Source: Anomaloglossus baeobatrachus
Taxonomy: Eukaryota; Chordata; Amphibia; Anura; Aromobatidae
Length of the DNA: 64,000 bases
Direction: 5' to 3'
NCBI RefSeq assembly: GCF_048569485.1
Contig: NC_134360.1
Location: 206,011,953-206,075,952, forward strand
In this document: positions 12,375 through 23,734 of the stretch, in pieces
Position numbering within the stretch: position 1 is the stretch's first letter
Layout of the letters: each line of letters starts with the position of its first letter
Translations under genes and position numbers: made by a program
Notes under the pieces: model-generated
The model's database searches: none
The model's input: the letters and a program-made list of their open reading frames with translations, nothing else
Told to the model about the DNA's origin: nothing

Positions 12375-12929
12375 TTTATATAACAACTATTAACATTAAG
12401 TATTTTTTCAAAGCTGAGTAAGTAACTAAATCATACAGCCAGATTACTCTAACTGTAAAGAACCCTTTCCTTTCTAGATGTCGGAATTACTTTTCCTACA
12501 CATGTAAGGAATGTTCCATTGTCGTTTATAAGGTCTTTGCAAGTACTTTTTTTTTTTATTATTTCTTCACTTCTGAAAAGCAATGATAAAAGTTACATTT
12601 ACAACATTAGTATCTCTCATCTTGCTGTTGGCTTCCTGCAGCAGCGCTTCAATTTACATGTTACTTACTTTTCTACTATTATTATTCAGCATGCTACTTG
12701 GAGTGTATTAACCTTATCCAGATGAAACATCAAAGGTTCATCATCAAAGTCCAAAGCTACAATCTGCTAAGTCTTTACAGACGTAGAAAATATGTATTTG
12801 CCTTTAATAAGTTATTGCATTGGCTTTGTATTATATTCCAACATTTCCAATAGTCAGTGAGTGGAGTTAAAGCGTACCTGTCTTTTCTTACAAACGTAGA
12901 AAAGCATGGTCTTGCTGCCTTCAGCTCCT
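12375..12929. other. Unannotated sequence
   Basis: AT-rich. No gene, RNA or repeat end was recognised. Confidence 0.35.
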
Positions 12930-13480
12930 TAATGCCTTCATGACGATTTTCCATTTTTGCGCTTTTGTTTTTTTCTCTCCTTCCAAGAGCTAGAACTTTT
13001 CTATTTTTCCATCCACATAGACATATTAGAGCTTGTTTTTTGCGGGATGAGTTGTACTTTTGAATGACACCATTCATTTATCATATAATGCACTGCACAG
13101 CAGGAAACCAATTCCAAGTGTATTGAAATTGCAAAAAAGTGCAATTCCATAATGTTTTTTGCTTTTTACATATTTACCATGTTCATTATACTGTAAAACT
13201 GAAAAGTCAATATGATTCTCCAGGTCAGTGTGATTACATACATACCAAACATGTTCAGGTTGTTTTTTTATCTAATTGGTGAAAAAAAAAATTGGGAATT
13301 TTTTTTTTAAATTTTGCTTGTGTTGCCACATTCCAAGACCTGTAACGGTTTACATTTTTGGAATCTGGGGCTAAGTGATGGCTTAGTTTTTGCACTCTCA
13401 GCTAAGTTTTTTTACTGATACCATCTTGGGATAGATATGATGTTTTGATCACCTCTTATTGCATTATATTGCAATATTGC
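12930..13480. repeat. Interspersed repeat starting CCTTCATGAC, T-rich
   Basis: It contains the words CCTTAATGCCTTCATGAC, TTTTGCGC, TTTTCCATC, GCTTGTTTTTTGCGGGATGA and GATCACCTCTTATTGCATT. Related openings occur at 54041 and 55676. I recall this type as a common dispersed repeat of frog genomes, class uncertain. No long frame with coding character. Confidence 0.45.
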
Positions 13481-13771
13481 TGTAATGAGTTGACAACCAG
13501 AAGATGCTAGTACCCTACGTCCCACAGCACTTGTAAACAAATGCCACCATCTGCAGGTGGGACAGAACTGACAAGAACTGAAGTGTAAGAGATGTGTTTC
13601 ACCAGGGAAGATTTTGGAGGGAACACTGCGTCAGGTGTCAAATGTGGTGCAGTTACAAAATCTAAAAGGCCAGGCTGGCAGCAAAGAGGTGGCTTTGGCG
13701 CCACAACACCTTGCAGGGGAGTGGACGTGTGCACAGCAAAATAGGCCATATCGACTGCAGTGGAGGAGCCC

Positions 13772-14252
13772 ACATACTGAATACCAAACACCATCTCCTG
13801 AGGAACCCAAAGACTGAACACTGAACACCATCTCCTAAGAAACCTGAAGACTAAATACCAAACACCATCTCCTGAGGAACCCAAAGACCAAATACCAAAC
13901 ACTGTCTCCTGAGTAACGCAAAGACCAAATACCGAATACCATCTCCTGAGGAGCCCAAAGACCAAATACCAAACACCGTCGCCTGAGGAACCCAAAGACC
14001 GAATACCAAACACTGTCCCCTGAGAAACCTGAAGACCAAATAGCAAACGCCGTCTCCTGAAGAACCCAAAGAACAAATATCGAATACCAGCTCCTGAGGA
14101 GCCTGAAGACCGAATACCAAACACCGTCTCCTGAGGAACCCGTAGATGGAATACTGAACACCGTCTCCTGAGGAACCCTAATACCAAACACCATCTCCAG
14201 AGGGCACCAAAGACCGATTACCGAATACCGTCTCCAGAGGAACATAAAGACT
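13772..14252. repeat. 37-bp minisatellite, about 13 copies
   Basis: The unit includes ACCAAATACC, AAACACCGTCTCC and TGAGGAACCCAAA. The spacing is 37 bp, which is not a multiple of three, so all three minus-strand frames cycle through the same 37-residue peptide and stay open (for example 13507-14187). No promoter, splice site or family match suggests a real gene. Confidence 0.88.
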
Positions 14253-14746
14253 GAATACCGAGTAAACGTCTCAGGAGGAAGGCCAGAACTTTGCGATCAA
14301 GCACCGAAGACAGGCCAATTAAACTTTCTGTCTTTCACTTCCCTGCAGACATTACTCTTGCAATTGCCCACTGACTTGTCTGCATTGAATTAAAAGCCCA
14401 CCTTCCTGGCTTGCACAGCAGAATGTCAGCTGCTTTGTTGACGGAGCGGTCTCAGATCTTGAGCTTTAACTATATAGCTCATCACATTCAAGGTCAGCCT
14501 TACATCACCACCTTCTGCTCTAAGGAAGCCCAGCATGGTTGCTCAGGGGTTGGTACTGTTGCCTTGGAGCCCTGGGAATATCATGGGTCAAATCAAATCA
14601 AACGTAGGATCTGTATGACGGTTGTATGTCCAGCATTCCTGGATCTAAGTGGTAACGCTTCATTACTGGAAGTCTTTTTTATTATTTTTCATTACTGTAA
14701 TAGAAATTTAATTTCATTTAGATGATTTTATCTCTCTCACTCCCTT

Positions 14747-14797
<51 letters not shown>

Positions 14798-15179
14798 TTA
14801 GTGAGATTGCATTTTCTTCGAATATCCTAACTGAGGCATGTCTTGGAAATTTGTGAAGCACCAGACCCCTGCTAGGAATTTTCTGTAAGTGTAATAGTCT
14901 GTATGAAAGGTCTCTATGAAATGTGAGTGATGATTATATTCTAACAAATCACTTTGAGCCTCTCAAGGAGATAATTTAAGATATTAAAAAAACACAAGCA
15001 ATACTAAAGTAGTCCAAATACTTCAGGAAGTACAAAGAACAGATTCAATTAGAAATAAGGGTCTGTCACCAGCCAGCCTTCATTGTGGCAGCAGGAACAC
15101 ACAAACCTAGGGTCTTTTGTATACGCCTGTGAGGATACTGTAAGGTGTGTGGATGCATCAGTTTGCAGCTCTGTGTCAG
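14253..15179. other. Unannotated sequence with (TA)n at 14755-14794
   Basis: A perfect TA dinucleotide run of about 40 bp is the only clear feature. The rest shows no gene or transposon end that I recognise. Confidence 0.5.
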
Positions 15180-16275
15180 TGACCAAAGACTGCAAGAATA
15201 GCTGATGGCACCAAGAGCAAAGATAAAGAACTGGCCAATGCTATGGGTGAAGCAAAAGAGGTGGAGGACGGTGTTATGCGCGGTGAGGAGGAGATCAGTC
15301 AAGGGTCCTCCAGGAGCCCGTCGCCAGTCAACCACTCTGCAGTGGATGATGTACCACCTGGCGATGTTGTGCACAGCGAGGAGGAGCCCACCCAAGGGTT
15401 CTCAAGGAGCCTGTCGCCAGTCATCAGCTTTGCAGTGGACATTGCACCACCTGGCTCCGCAGTGGGCCACTTACCACCTGATTCTGCAGTGGGCAGCTTA
15501 CCACCTGCACATCCTCCCAGCCTGACAGGATGCCCTTCTACAAGCTGCTCTGGCCCAATTCCAGGCTGAAGACCGGAAAGCCTACCTGTAATGCTGCCAC
15601 CAGGGGGAGCCAGAGCTCTGCAGCAGATGACACTACACAGAGCAATGAGAACCAGGAAGGAAATGCTCAGCGTTCTCATGCACTGCCTAATCAGCACAGC
15701 TGAGATTCAGAACTGCAGGGTATGTGAGGAATAGTCAGACAGGCTGGGTCAAACACCGTACGGGCAGAAGCAGGACCGGAGGAGCGAGCAGAAGCGAAGT
15801 CAAAGTCAGGCTAAGGTCGGTACCGGAGAAAGCAACCGAGTGGGGAAATAGGTGGGGGGACACAGGACAGGAGGGACGACCAGGGGACGGAACACAGACA
15901 AGGGCACGGGGGTGCAGGAACAGACAGATCAGGATATCACTGACAGGACCAGCAATCACAGGCAAAGCAGAGCTAAGCTTATAGCCGGCGCTGGTTCACT
16001 GGAAGTGTCAGCTTTTAAGGCATCCAGGGGCCGGAAGTGAGGCCCGAGAGAAGGCTCAGCCCCCTAGCCATGTGGATAGGGAGGCGAATCATGACACTAC
16101 CAGATCCTCATGGCATCGCGGCAGGCAGAGCGTGAGGCCGCAGAGCGAGAGCAGCAAGCAGAGCGTATGGCCACAGAGCGAGCGTGGAAGGCAGAGTGTG
16201 AGGCCGCAGATTGATGGGCAGAATGTCAGGCAGACGTGAGGCTGCAGAACGACAGGCAGAGTGTTACCACCAGCT
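15180..16275 (+). mobile_element. Gag-like coding remnant of an LTR element (fossil), split by a solo LTR
   Basis: On the left, 15243-15569 is rich in Pro/Ser/Glu. On the right of the inserted LTR, 16097-16270 repeats a Gln-Ala-Glu-Arg/Glu-Ala-Ala pattern typical of a coiled coil in retroelement gag-like proteins. No protease, RT or integrase motif is seen. The element is broken; family unassigned. Confidence 0.4.
15587..16096 (-). mobile_element. Solo LTR (fossil), 510 bp, minus strand
   Basis: On the minus strand it begins TGTCATGATTCGCC, and at the far edge it ends in CA. A perfect 5-bp duplication CTACC flanks it (15582-15586, 16097-16101). It sits inside the gag-like remnant at 15180-16275. 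No internal region is attached. Confidence 0.7.
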
Positions 16276-16537
16276 GCAGCTAGCTTAGCTCCAGAGATAT
16301 TCAGAAAACTGCCAGTTCATAACTTTCTGGAAGCTGGAAGCACAGCCCATGTTCAGCCCAGTCTTAGGTTACAAGGTGGGTTGGGACATGGGAGGTACGT
16401 AGGTTCACGAAAATGGGAGCCGTCATTTTGATTGTGTCTTTTCTCTGGGAAGTCATGTCGAGTCACCTGTGGGGAAAGTCCCAAGGAAACCAGTGGCTCC
16501 TTGTGCCGAGCCAGCACCAGGCCTAGCCGTCAAGTAA

Positions 16538-17380
16538 GGCTAGATTCACATTTCCGTTGTTTATGATCAGTCACAATCCGCTGCTCTGATAAACAACGCA
16601 ATCCGTTTGGCGGATTCTGTTGTTTCCCATAGACTTGTTTGAGCGGCGGGTCATGACTGATGCCCTTGCGTTGCATCAGCCGCCCGACTGATCAGTCGTG
16701 GAACGATTGACCGTCGGGCGGCAGGAAAACAGCATGTAACGTTTTTTGAGCAGCGGAATCCTTTTGATTTCGCTGCGCATGCTCTCTCTCGGCGGCCGAA
16801 TGATCAGCTGATCGCCCAGCAGCCGCCTTATGTGAGTGATCAGCTGATCTCCCGGCGGCCGGCTTATGAGAGCGATCAGCTGATCGTTCGCAGTAGCCGG
16901 CCACCGGGAGATCATCTGATCGCTGTCAAAAGCCGGCGCCCGGGAGATCATCTGATTGCTCTCAAAAGCCGATGGCCGGGAGCTCTGTTGATCGCTCTCA
17001 AAAGCCGGCAGCCGGCTATTGTGAACGATCAGCTGATCGCTCTCATTAGCCGGCCGCCGTCTTTTGAGAGCGATCAGATGATCTCACGGAGGCCGGCTAA
17101 TGAGAGCGATCAGCTGATCGCTCTCAAAAGTCGGCCGCCGGGAGATCAGTTGATCGCTCTCATTTGCCGGCCGCCGGGAAATCATCTGATTGCTCTCAAA
17201 AGCCGGCTGCCGACTATTGTGAACGATCAGCTGATCGTTGTCTCTCTCTCGTTTTACAACGGAATCCGCTTTCTCATGACAATGAATTCCAATTCTTTTC
17301 ACTCGTTGTACAACGCATCAGTCACAAGCGTCAAGCAACGCATGTGACTGATGCAAAACAACGGAAATGTGAACCTAGCC
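16538..17380. mobile_element. PIF/Harbinger-like MITE with a minisatellite body
   Basis: The ends are long inverted repeats: GGCTAGATTCACATTTCCGT on the left, and ACGGAAATGTGAACCTAGCC on the right. A TAA flanks each side (16535-16537, 17381-17383). Just inside are the words TGATCAGTCAC and GTGACTGATG. Almost all of the interior is the 36-bp array annotated separately. There is no transposase. Confidence 0.75.
16797..17240. repeat. 36-bp palindrome-bearing minisatellite
   Basis: About 12 units each contain GATCAGCTGATC (or a one- or two-base variant such as GATCATCTGATC), then CGCTCTCAAAAG and CCGGCCGCCGGGA. Some units are inverted relative to others. Because 36 is a multiple of three, the + strand stays open with a 12-residue period; this frame is an artefact. 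Confidence 0.88.
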
Positions 17381-17383
17381 TAA

Positions 17384-19139
17384 CAAGGTAACTGATCCAT
17401 CTGTGTATCTGTTTGCAACCATAACTTATCTGTAACTGCACTTCTGACATAATATCTGTAAGTCTCATCTTGTATATAGTGTATTATCTAGTGTGCCCTT
17501 AAGGCGATTAAATACATAATTTAATCTTGGACTGTTTCTTTTATCTCGATCCACGAATTCCATGTCCGTGAGCTCAGTTTAATACTACATGGTACCTGGG
17601 CTGGTTTCTGGCCCGATATAGTCTTGTTAACAGACCAGGCCTATATCTAACAAGGAATTGGTCATAGCCTACCTGACCGGCAAAATCCTGTTTTACAGGG
17701 GTAGTGAAAAGTTTCTGTTGGCTTGTCGGGGCTGTGGGAAAGCTGGGTGCCGCGTTGGAGGTTGCGCGGCCTGCTCTATCCTCCTCCCCGTGCCACCCTG
17801 TTCCCGCGTTGACAGGAGGTGTCAGAGTTACACCACACCAAGCTGACCTTACGTACCCCTGAGGGCGTGGAATGTCCCTTGTTGGCGAAGATGATGAGGT
17901 CGTATTGCGCGACTCTGATATATTACAGACGTCTGGGTGGGGCCGCATGGTGTGGTGTTTTCACGGATTGACAGGTCTGAGACCATGAAGAAATGCGTTG
18001 AAATCAACCACGTTTTTTTTTAAAAAAAAAAAAACGCACATGTAAATCAAAAGAATGGAGTAGAAAACACCTTTAAATTGTGTTTAAAGTTGAACATTCA
18101 CTTTGATTTGTTCCTGCATTTTAACACAACTTGATCTCAGACAATCTTCCAATCACTTTATTTAAAAATTAATTTGGCTAATCCCCCCCAAAAAAATACT
18201 CCAACATGATGATCACTGGGTGATGGCAGAGACACCTAAATAAAGTTGGGAGAAGTGTTTGTTTTACAGGAAGTGGGGGTGGGGCTATGTCTCTATACAG
18301 GAAAAAGGGGGAGTCCTTGTCTATCCACACATACTCTGCTCTCATCAAACTGCCCACAAGTATAACAGAGAGGTGGGCTTTCAAGTCAGAGCAGGCAAGC
18401 CAATGAACAATCAGGAGTAATACATGGAGATGAAGGGAAAGGAAGTTCTTGCACCTATAGTGCTGGCAGAATAATCATGAAACTGCCTACAGAAATAGAG
18501 TGTAGGGCAAGTTACAGGGCATAAGTAGGAATAATTCATGGATGTATTAGGCTGATATGTGGATTAAAGGCAACAAGACCATAGTTATTTTAATTGTATG
18601 GCTGATCATGATATATTTATCTGTCCACCACATACAATAATGTGAAAAACATTGTCGCCGCTCGTGTCCATGGTTCACAGCGTGCAGAGTCTATCAGCTT
18701 CAGCTTGTGATTAAACTTCATCAGGACAGTGATGATTTTCTGGTCACATTCAAAACAAATCTCCGGGCTCAGTATCAACCTATCCTCTTGGAATAAACCG
18801 TCTGGATGTTACACTGAGCAGATGTCCAGGATTTTGATAACATAATAAATCAATGATTAAGTTGTCAGAGAGATCATTCCTCATATTTATTGATTCTCCC
18901 GGCTGAGCGGTGAGACACCTTAAAAAATGTAATGCCATCAGGGTCACTCCCGTCAGCCAGGGGCAGATGCTCTTTGTGGATTTAGTAATAAACGTTGCAA
19001 GAATTTTGAATATATTTAACCCTATCCACAGGCTCTTAAATTACTTTGTAATTTGGACTTTGTCATTTCAACAAAGACTAAAACACTGGAACGTAATATA
19101 TTAAATTATGATTGAATAATATTGAAATACTATTTAAAT
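17384..19139. other. Unannotated intergenic DNA
   Basis: No recognised gene. A T-run next to an A-run lies near 18009-18034. The GC-richer part near 17560-17950 has open frames on both strands without known similarity. Confidence 0.35.
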
Positions 19140-19149
19140 TAAAGAGACA

Positions 19150-21200
19150 TAAAGCCTGAACTCTTTTTTAATTCCATTTCATTATCATAAGAAGTATTGT
19201 GGCTATTGATATATATGCTGTCAAGGGTGGGCTTGGAGGGTAAAGGAGTAAAGGCTACTTTACACACTGCGATATCGGTCCCGATATCGCTAGTCTGGGT
19301 ACCCGCCCCCATCTGTTGCGCGACACGGGCAAATCGCTGCCCATGCCGCACAACATCGCCCAGAGCCGTCACACATACTTACCTGTCCGGCGACGTCGCT
19401 GTGACTGGCGAACCGCCTCTTTTCTAAGGGGGCGGTCCGTGCGGCGTCACAGCGACGTCACTGAAGCGTCACTGAACTGCCGCCCAATAGCAGCGGAGGG
19501 GCGGAGATGAGCGGGACGTAACATCCTGCCCACCTCCTTCCTTCCTCGTAGCGGCCGGGAGGCAGGTAGGGAGAGCTTCCTCGCTCCTGCGGCGTCACAC
19601 GCAGCGATGTGTGCTGCCGCAGGAACGAGGAACAACTTCGTTACTGCTGCAGTAACGATAATTGAGAATGGACCCCCGTGTCGCCGATTAGCGATTTTGC
19701 ACGGTTTTGCAACGATGCAAAATCGCTTATCGGTGTCACACGCAACGGCATCGCTAATGCGGCCGGATGTGCGTCACAAAATCCGTGACCCCAACGACTC
19801 CGCATTAGCGATGTCGCAGCGTGTAAAGCCCGCTATAGGTAATGTAGCTTGTTATACTCTTTGCAAAGATGAAAAGAGAGAAGTAGTGAGGAGCAGAGTG
19901 GAAAAACAGGCAGAGGCGCAGAAAAATATCATGTTGAGCTTTCTAACAAGTCTATTATCTCACTCCATAATTGGATTCACATCAACACTGCTCAGTTCTT
20001 CTGTATAATATAATGCACACTACTTATTCTTCTTCTATCCATGTGCTAAACAAAGATTTGAAGAGCTGGAATCTCCCTCTGTGGACTTTTAATTCCATTC
20101 CATTAGTCACAAGGAGAATTGTGGCTAATGATATATATGGTGTCTGAGGTGTGCTTGGGGAAAAAGGGAGCTCCGAGTGCCCCGAAACTCAATTTCTAAG
20201 CAGTCTAGGAAAAATTCCAGTTAATGTATCAATAGTTCATGTGACTATAAGACACTTCCTAATATATCTTTATTAGAGAAATCTGATTTTCTACTATCCA
20301 CTTATGAGCCATTTTTTCCCCCTACCCCACGCTTTCTGAACTTCACCTCCACTTAGAAAGAACAACTCAACTCCATCTTGCTTAGACAATAGGACTGCTC
20401 GGGTCTTTTATCTCACTCCATAATTGGATTCACATCAACACTGCTCAGTTCTGCTGTATAATATCATGCACACTACTTATTCTTCTTCTATCCATGTGCT
20501 AAACAAAGATTTGAAGAGCTTGAATCTCCCTCTGTGGACTTTTTATTCCGTTCCATTAGTCACAAGGAGAATTGTGGCTAATGATATATATGGTGTCAGA
20601 GGTGTGCTTGGGGAAAAAGGGATCTCCGGGTGCCCCGAAGCTTAATTTCTAAGCAGTCCAAGAAAAATTCCAGTTAATGTATCAATAGTACATGTGAATA
20701 TAAGACACTTTTTAATATATCTTTATTAGAGAAATCTGATTTTCTACTACTCACTTATGAGCCATTTTTTCCCCTACCCCACGCTTTCTGAACTTCACCT
20801 CCACTTAGAAAGAACAACTCAACTCCATCTTGCTTAGACAATAGGACTGCTCAGGTAATGTAGCCTGTTATACTCTGTGGAGAGATGAAGATGTAGGAGT
20901 AGTGAAGAGTAGACTGCAAAAACAGGCAGAGGGAGTCAAAGAAATATCATGTTGAGCTTTATAACAAGTCTTTTATCTCACCTCATAATTGGATTCACAT
21001 CAACACTGCTCAGTACTGCTATATAATATCATCCACACTACTGATTCTTCTTCTATCTGTGTGCTAAACAAAGATTTGAAGAGCTGGAATCTTCCTCTTT
21101 GGGCTTTATATAGAGTACATCATAGTAGTTTGGCTCATTCCACCAGCTCAGAGTTAATTGCAAATTATGAGATAGAGCCTGCTGAATTTAAAAACTGGTG
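19150..21200. repeat. Local tandem repeat, unit about 450-565 bp, three to four copies
   Basis: The landmark TCTCACTCCATAATTGGATT occurs at 19958 and 20411, and with changes at 20976. The landmark TGTGGCTAATGATATATATGG occurs near 20114 and 20570, with an older form near 19198. The second unit lacks about 112 bp (GTAATGTAGC... region) found at 19838 and 20855. No coding sequence. The MITE at 19252-19834 interrupts the first unit. Confidence 0.8.
19252..19834. mobile_element. GC-core MITE, copy 6
   Basis: The ends are AGGCTACTTTACAC and GTGTAAAGCCCGCT. The flanks are TAA on the left and ATA on the right, so the target duplication has decayed or changed. GGGGCGGAG is present in the core. It is inserted in the tandem repeat 19150-21200. 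Confidence 0.75.
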
Positions 21201-21417
21201 AACATGATATACTCAAGTTATATAATATCCAGAAATAGCTTTATTTCTTATCTACAGTCACAGGATAGCTTTTTCGGAAAAGTTACTTGAAAGTACGATT
21301 ACAAGCCTGAATCCTTGCTGTCACCATCTGCATATAAATTTACTACTGAGTTAAATCAGAGCTGCATAAATCCTTATGTAGGGAGCTCCCTAGTCCTAAT
21401 GTGACTACAGATGTCAA

Positions 21418-21880
21418 ACCAGGAATAAGAGGTCTCCTAACGAATGGCGCAACACAACGGAAACACCAGGGAAATGTCACCACCTAGCATTCACTTGAAG
21501 CTGATCTCTGCACTCCTTATTGTCTCTAAATGGGTTCTTGCCCCGTACGCTGATCATGTGCCAAGGCCCTCACTGGCCTTGAACTTACCTGGACTAGTGA
21601 AGGCTGGTGAGATGCTAGTCTAGCTACTAAAATTAGACAACATGAGAAACGTAAGACAAACAGGTGGTGAAAGACACAACAAAAAGCACTCCTTGGATTT
21701 TTCCATAGGAAACTTTGCAGCTGCAATAGTAATGAAGATGAAAAAAACCAACAAAAAACGATGTAGGGTCCCCCTATTTTTCATAAGCAGCCAAGGTAAA
21801 GCAGATAGCTGGGGACTGATATTATCAGAATGGAAAAGTCCCTGGATATTGGCCTCTTCCCAGCCTAAAAATACCAGCAT
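21418..21880 (-). mobile_element. LTR-family fragment (fossil)
   Basis: Segments such as AAGACACAACAAAAAGC and TTCCATAGGAAACTT match the LTR at 59457-60102 in the same orientation. Only part of the unit is present and I could not define both ends. No coding sequence. Confidence 0.45.
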
Positions 21881-22097
21881 TCAACCGCCCAAAAGTGATG
21901 CATCAGATTAGATCCTCCAATTCTGGCACTTCGCCTCGGCTCTTCACGATGCCCTGATGCTTTGGCAATCAGAATAATGGTGCTTGGGGTTAATGTCAGC
22001 TTTGAAGTGTCCAAAAACACATCTAACATCAAGCTCAGGGTTAGTAATAGAGGGGTGTCTATCAGACACCTCTCCATTACTAGCCCAGTTAAGCGGT

Positions 22098-22327
22098 CAT
22101 CACATCAGCGGTATTCTGCTGCAATGACGGATCCAGCACAAATGTGTTTCACTTCAATGCATTTCCTATGGACTAGTGGCAAGTTCCGGTCACATGCGGT
22201 TGCGTGCATCATATACAACCACATGTGACCGGAACTTGTCGCAGGTCCATAGGAAATGCATTGAAGTGAAACGCATTTGTGCTGTATCCGGCATTGCGGC
22301 AGAATACCGCTGATGTGAAGCCCGCCT
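22098..22327. repeat. Fold-back MITE, about 230 bp
   Basis: The left arm (CAGCGGTATTCTGCTGCAAT, CACAAATGTGTTTCACTTC, TGGCAAGTTCCGGTCACATG) is mirrored by the right arm (CATGTGACCGGAACTTG, GAAGTGAAACGCATTTGTG, CGGCAGAATACCGCTG). The loop lies near 22198-22225. No target duplication was established. Confidence 0.8.
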
Positions 22328-22676
22328 AATGAAAAGGAAAAACACACAAAATACTTTATTGAAATAATCACTACCAACACTTTCCCTCATTCCCCCCCTT
22401 TTTAAAAAAAAAAAAAAAAAAATAACAAAAATGAAGATCCAATGTAGTCCACCAAATTCGACATAGTCCACAAAAGAAACCTGAACAAGAACATACACAT
22501 AAAACACAGAAATAAAACCAGACACCTACCCTCATTCACATGTAAGCAGCACCATGGGATTATAATGCAGAAAAAAAGAAAAAAAACTATAAATCAGCTC
22601 ACCAAGTATACCACTTATGTCCTGGTCTTCTCAATCTGCTCGGAAAATTCATTGGCAGGGTATTGCAATCATGAAG

Positions 22677-23035
22677 AAAGAAGAAGAATCCAGCGATAGA
22701 AAAAGACCATCCCAAGATAGAAAAGTTAGTTATAATAAAACATCACATTTATTTAATAAATATTAAAATATAGTGCGAGCCATCAGACAAGAGTGTCAGA
22801 TAACACCATGAGGCTAGATAACCAACGCGTTTCGGCTCTGCCTTAATCATGGTTTCCATGATTATGGAATAGCCGAAACGCGTCGGTTTGCTTTATATCC
22901 TCATGGTGTTATCTGACACTCTTGTCTAACGGCTTGCAATATATTTTTTTATTTATGAAATAAATGTGAAGTTTTATAACTAACTTTTCTATCATGGAAT
23001 GGTCTTCTTCAATCTCTGGATTCTTCTTTTCTCTT
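22677..23035. repeat. Fold-back repeat with ACGCGTTTCGGC arms
   Basis: The outer arms AGAAGAAGAATCCAG and CTGGATTCTTCTTTTCT, the middle arms GTGTCAGATAACACCATGAG and CTCATGGTGTTATCTGACAC, and the inner arms AACGCGTTTCGGC and GCCGAAACGCGT pair around about 22846. It lies just upstream of the SHISAL2A promoter region. Family uncertain. Confidence 0.75.
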
Positions 23036-23290
23036 TATGGAATTATAACTCTGGTACGTGTGAAAACGGATGCCACACGTACCGGAAACACGGACATGTG
23101 AAGGGGGCCTATGATTGAGTCTTGGTTGAACCTTTGGAAATATCGCAACTTTGTTTTTCTTTTGCAACTTTATGTTGTGATCAATTGAAAGACAATACTT
23201 CTTGCATCTGACATCTGTTCTTCCAATCACCACCAGAGGGAGACAGAGATACATTTTGTGCCAGCAAGAAGTCATCATCACGGCCGCCTG

Positions 23291-23296
23291 TATATA
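23291..23296 (+). promoter_or_regulatory. Candidate TATA box of SHISAL2A
   Basis: TATATA follows a GC-rich CGGCCGCCTG, 185 bp before the coding start. If used, transcription would begin near 23316-23325. This is positional inference only. Confidence 0.4.
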
Positions 23297-23318
23297 GGGA
23301 GCATCACTCGTGGTCCTG

Positions 23319-23351
23319 ATGAGAGAGGTGATGCTGAAGATGCAGCTCTGA
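23319..23351 (+). other. Upstream ORF 1 in the SHISAL2A leader (10 codons)
   Basis: An ATG at 23319 opens MREVMLKMQL and stops at 23349-23351, before the main start. It is translated only if the transcript starts upstream of it, which the TATA position leaves borderline. Confidence 0.3.
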
Positions 23352-23363
23352 GGATCTCAAGCC

Positions 23364-23417
23364 ATGCTTCTTCTCAGGACTAAAGGATTCATCTTTTTGT
23401 CCATGGGATGGTGGTAA
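23364..23417 (+). other. Upstream ORF 2 in the SHISAL2A leader (17 codons)
   Basis: An ATG at 23364 opens a 17-residue frame (MLLLRTKGFIFLSMGWW) ending at 23415-23417, 58 bp before the main ATG. It could lower translation of the main frame. Conservation is unknown. Confidence 0.35.
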
Positions 23418-23475
23418 TATTTGAGGTCCTGGTGTATTTTCCTGTTCCTTGCTTGGTGAAGCACACAGGAGGACT

Positions 23476-23657
23476 ATGAGTGCAGAGTGCTCCAGTTACA
23501 CCACAGTGGAGAAGGTGCTGGTTGGGGCTTTTACCTGTCCAAGGGCGGATAGTGACCTGGGAGCCATATATTGCTGTGGATTTAAGGACTTCAAATATTG
23601 CTGTGATGACCCCAACAGTTTTTTCCCCTATGAGCACAGTTACATGTGGTGGCTGAG
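23476..23657 (+). CDS. SHISAL2A: SHISAL2A coding exon 1 (Shisa-like 2A)
   Basis: The exon encodes 60 residues from MSAECSSYTT to ...YMWWL plus two bases of a Ser codon. The protein belongs to the Shisa-like family of small single-pass membrane proteins with a cysteine-rich amino end. The diagnostic stretch is here: FTCP, YCCGF, KYCCDDP, then FFPYEHSYMWW, close to the vertebrate SHISAL2A protein as I know it. The ATG at 23476 is chosen because it gives the expected MSxxCxxY opening; an in-frame non-ATG extension upstream is ignored. The exon ends CTGAG before a GTAAGA donor (phase 2), so the next exon supplies the last base of Ser61. No clear signal peptide is seen. The molecular function of the family is poorly defined. 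Confidence 0.94.
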
Positions 23658-23734
23658 GTAAGACCGCTGTTTCGTGGGCTGTAAGTATTAGTTTGGGATG
23701 AATGAACTTCCTTGAATAGTCAAGAAACAACCAA

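Noticed and set aside
11727-12379. TTTAT as a target duplication for the LTR-like repeat at 11743-12374
   Set aside because: It would give an element not starting with TG, and the AT-rich context makes a chance match likely.
13507-14187. 226-codon minus-strand frame as a protein-coding gene
   Set aside because: It runs through a 37-bp minisatellite; all three frames are open for the same reason and nothing else supports a gene.
16797-17240. CRISPR-like array of regular repeats
   Set aside because: The units are contiguous without unique spacers, the host is a vertebrate, and the array sits inside a MITE.
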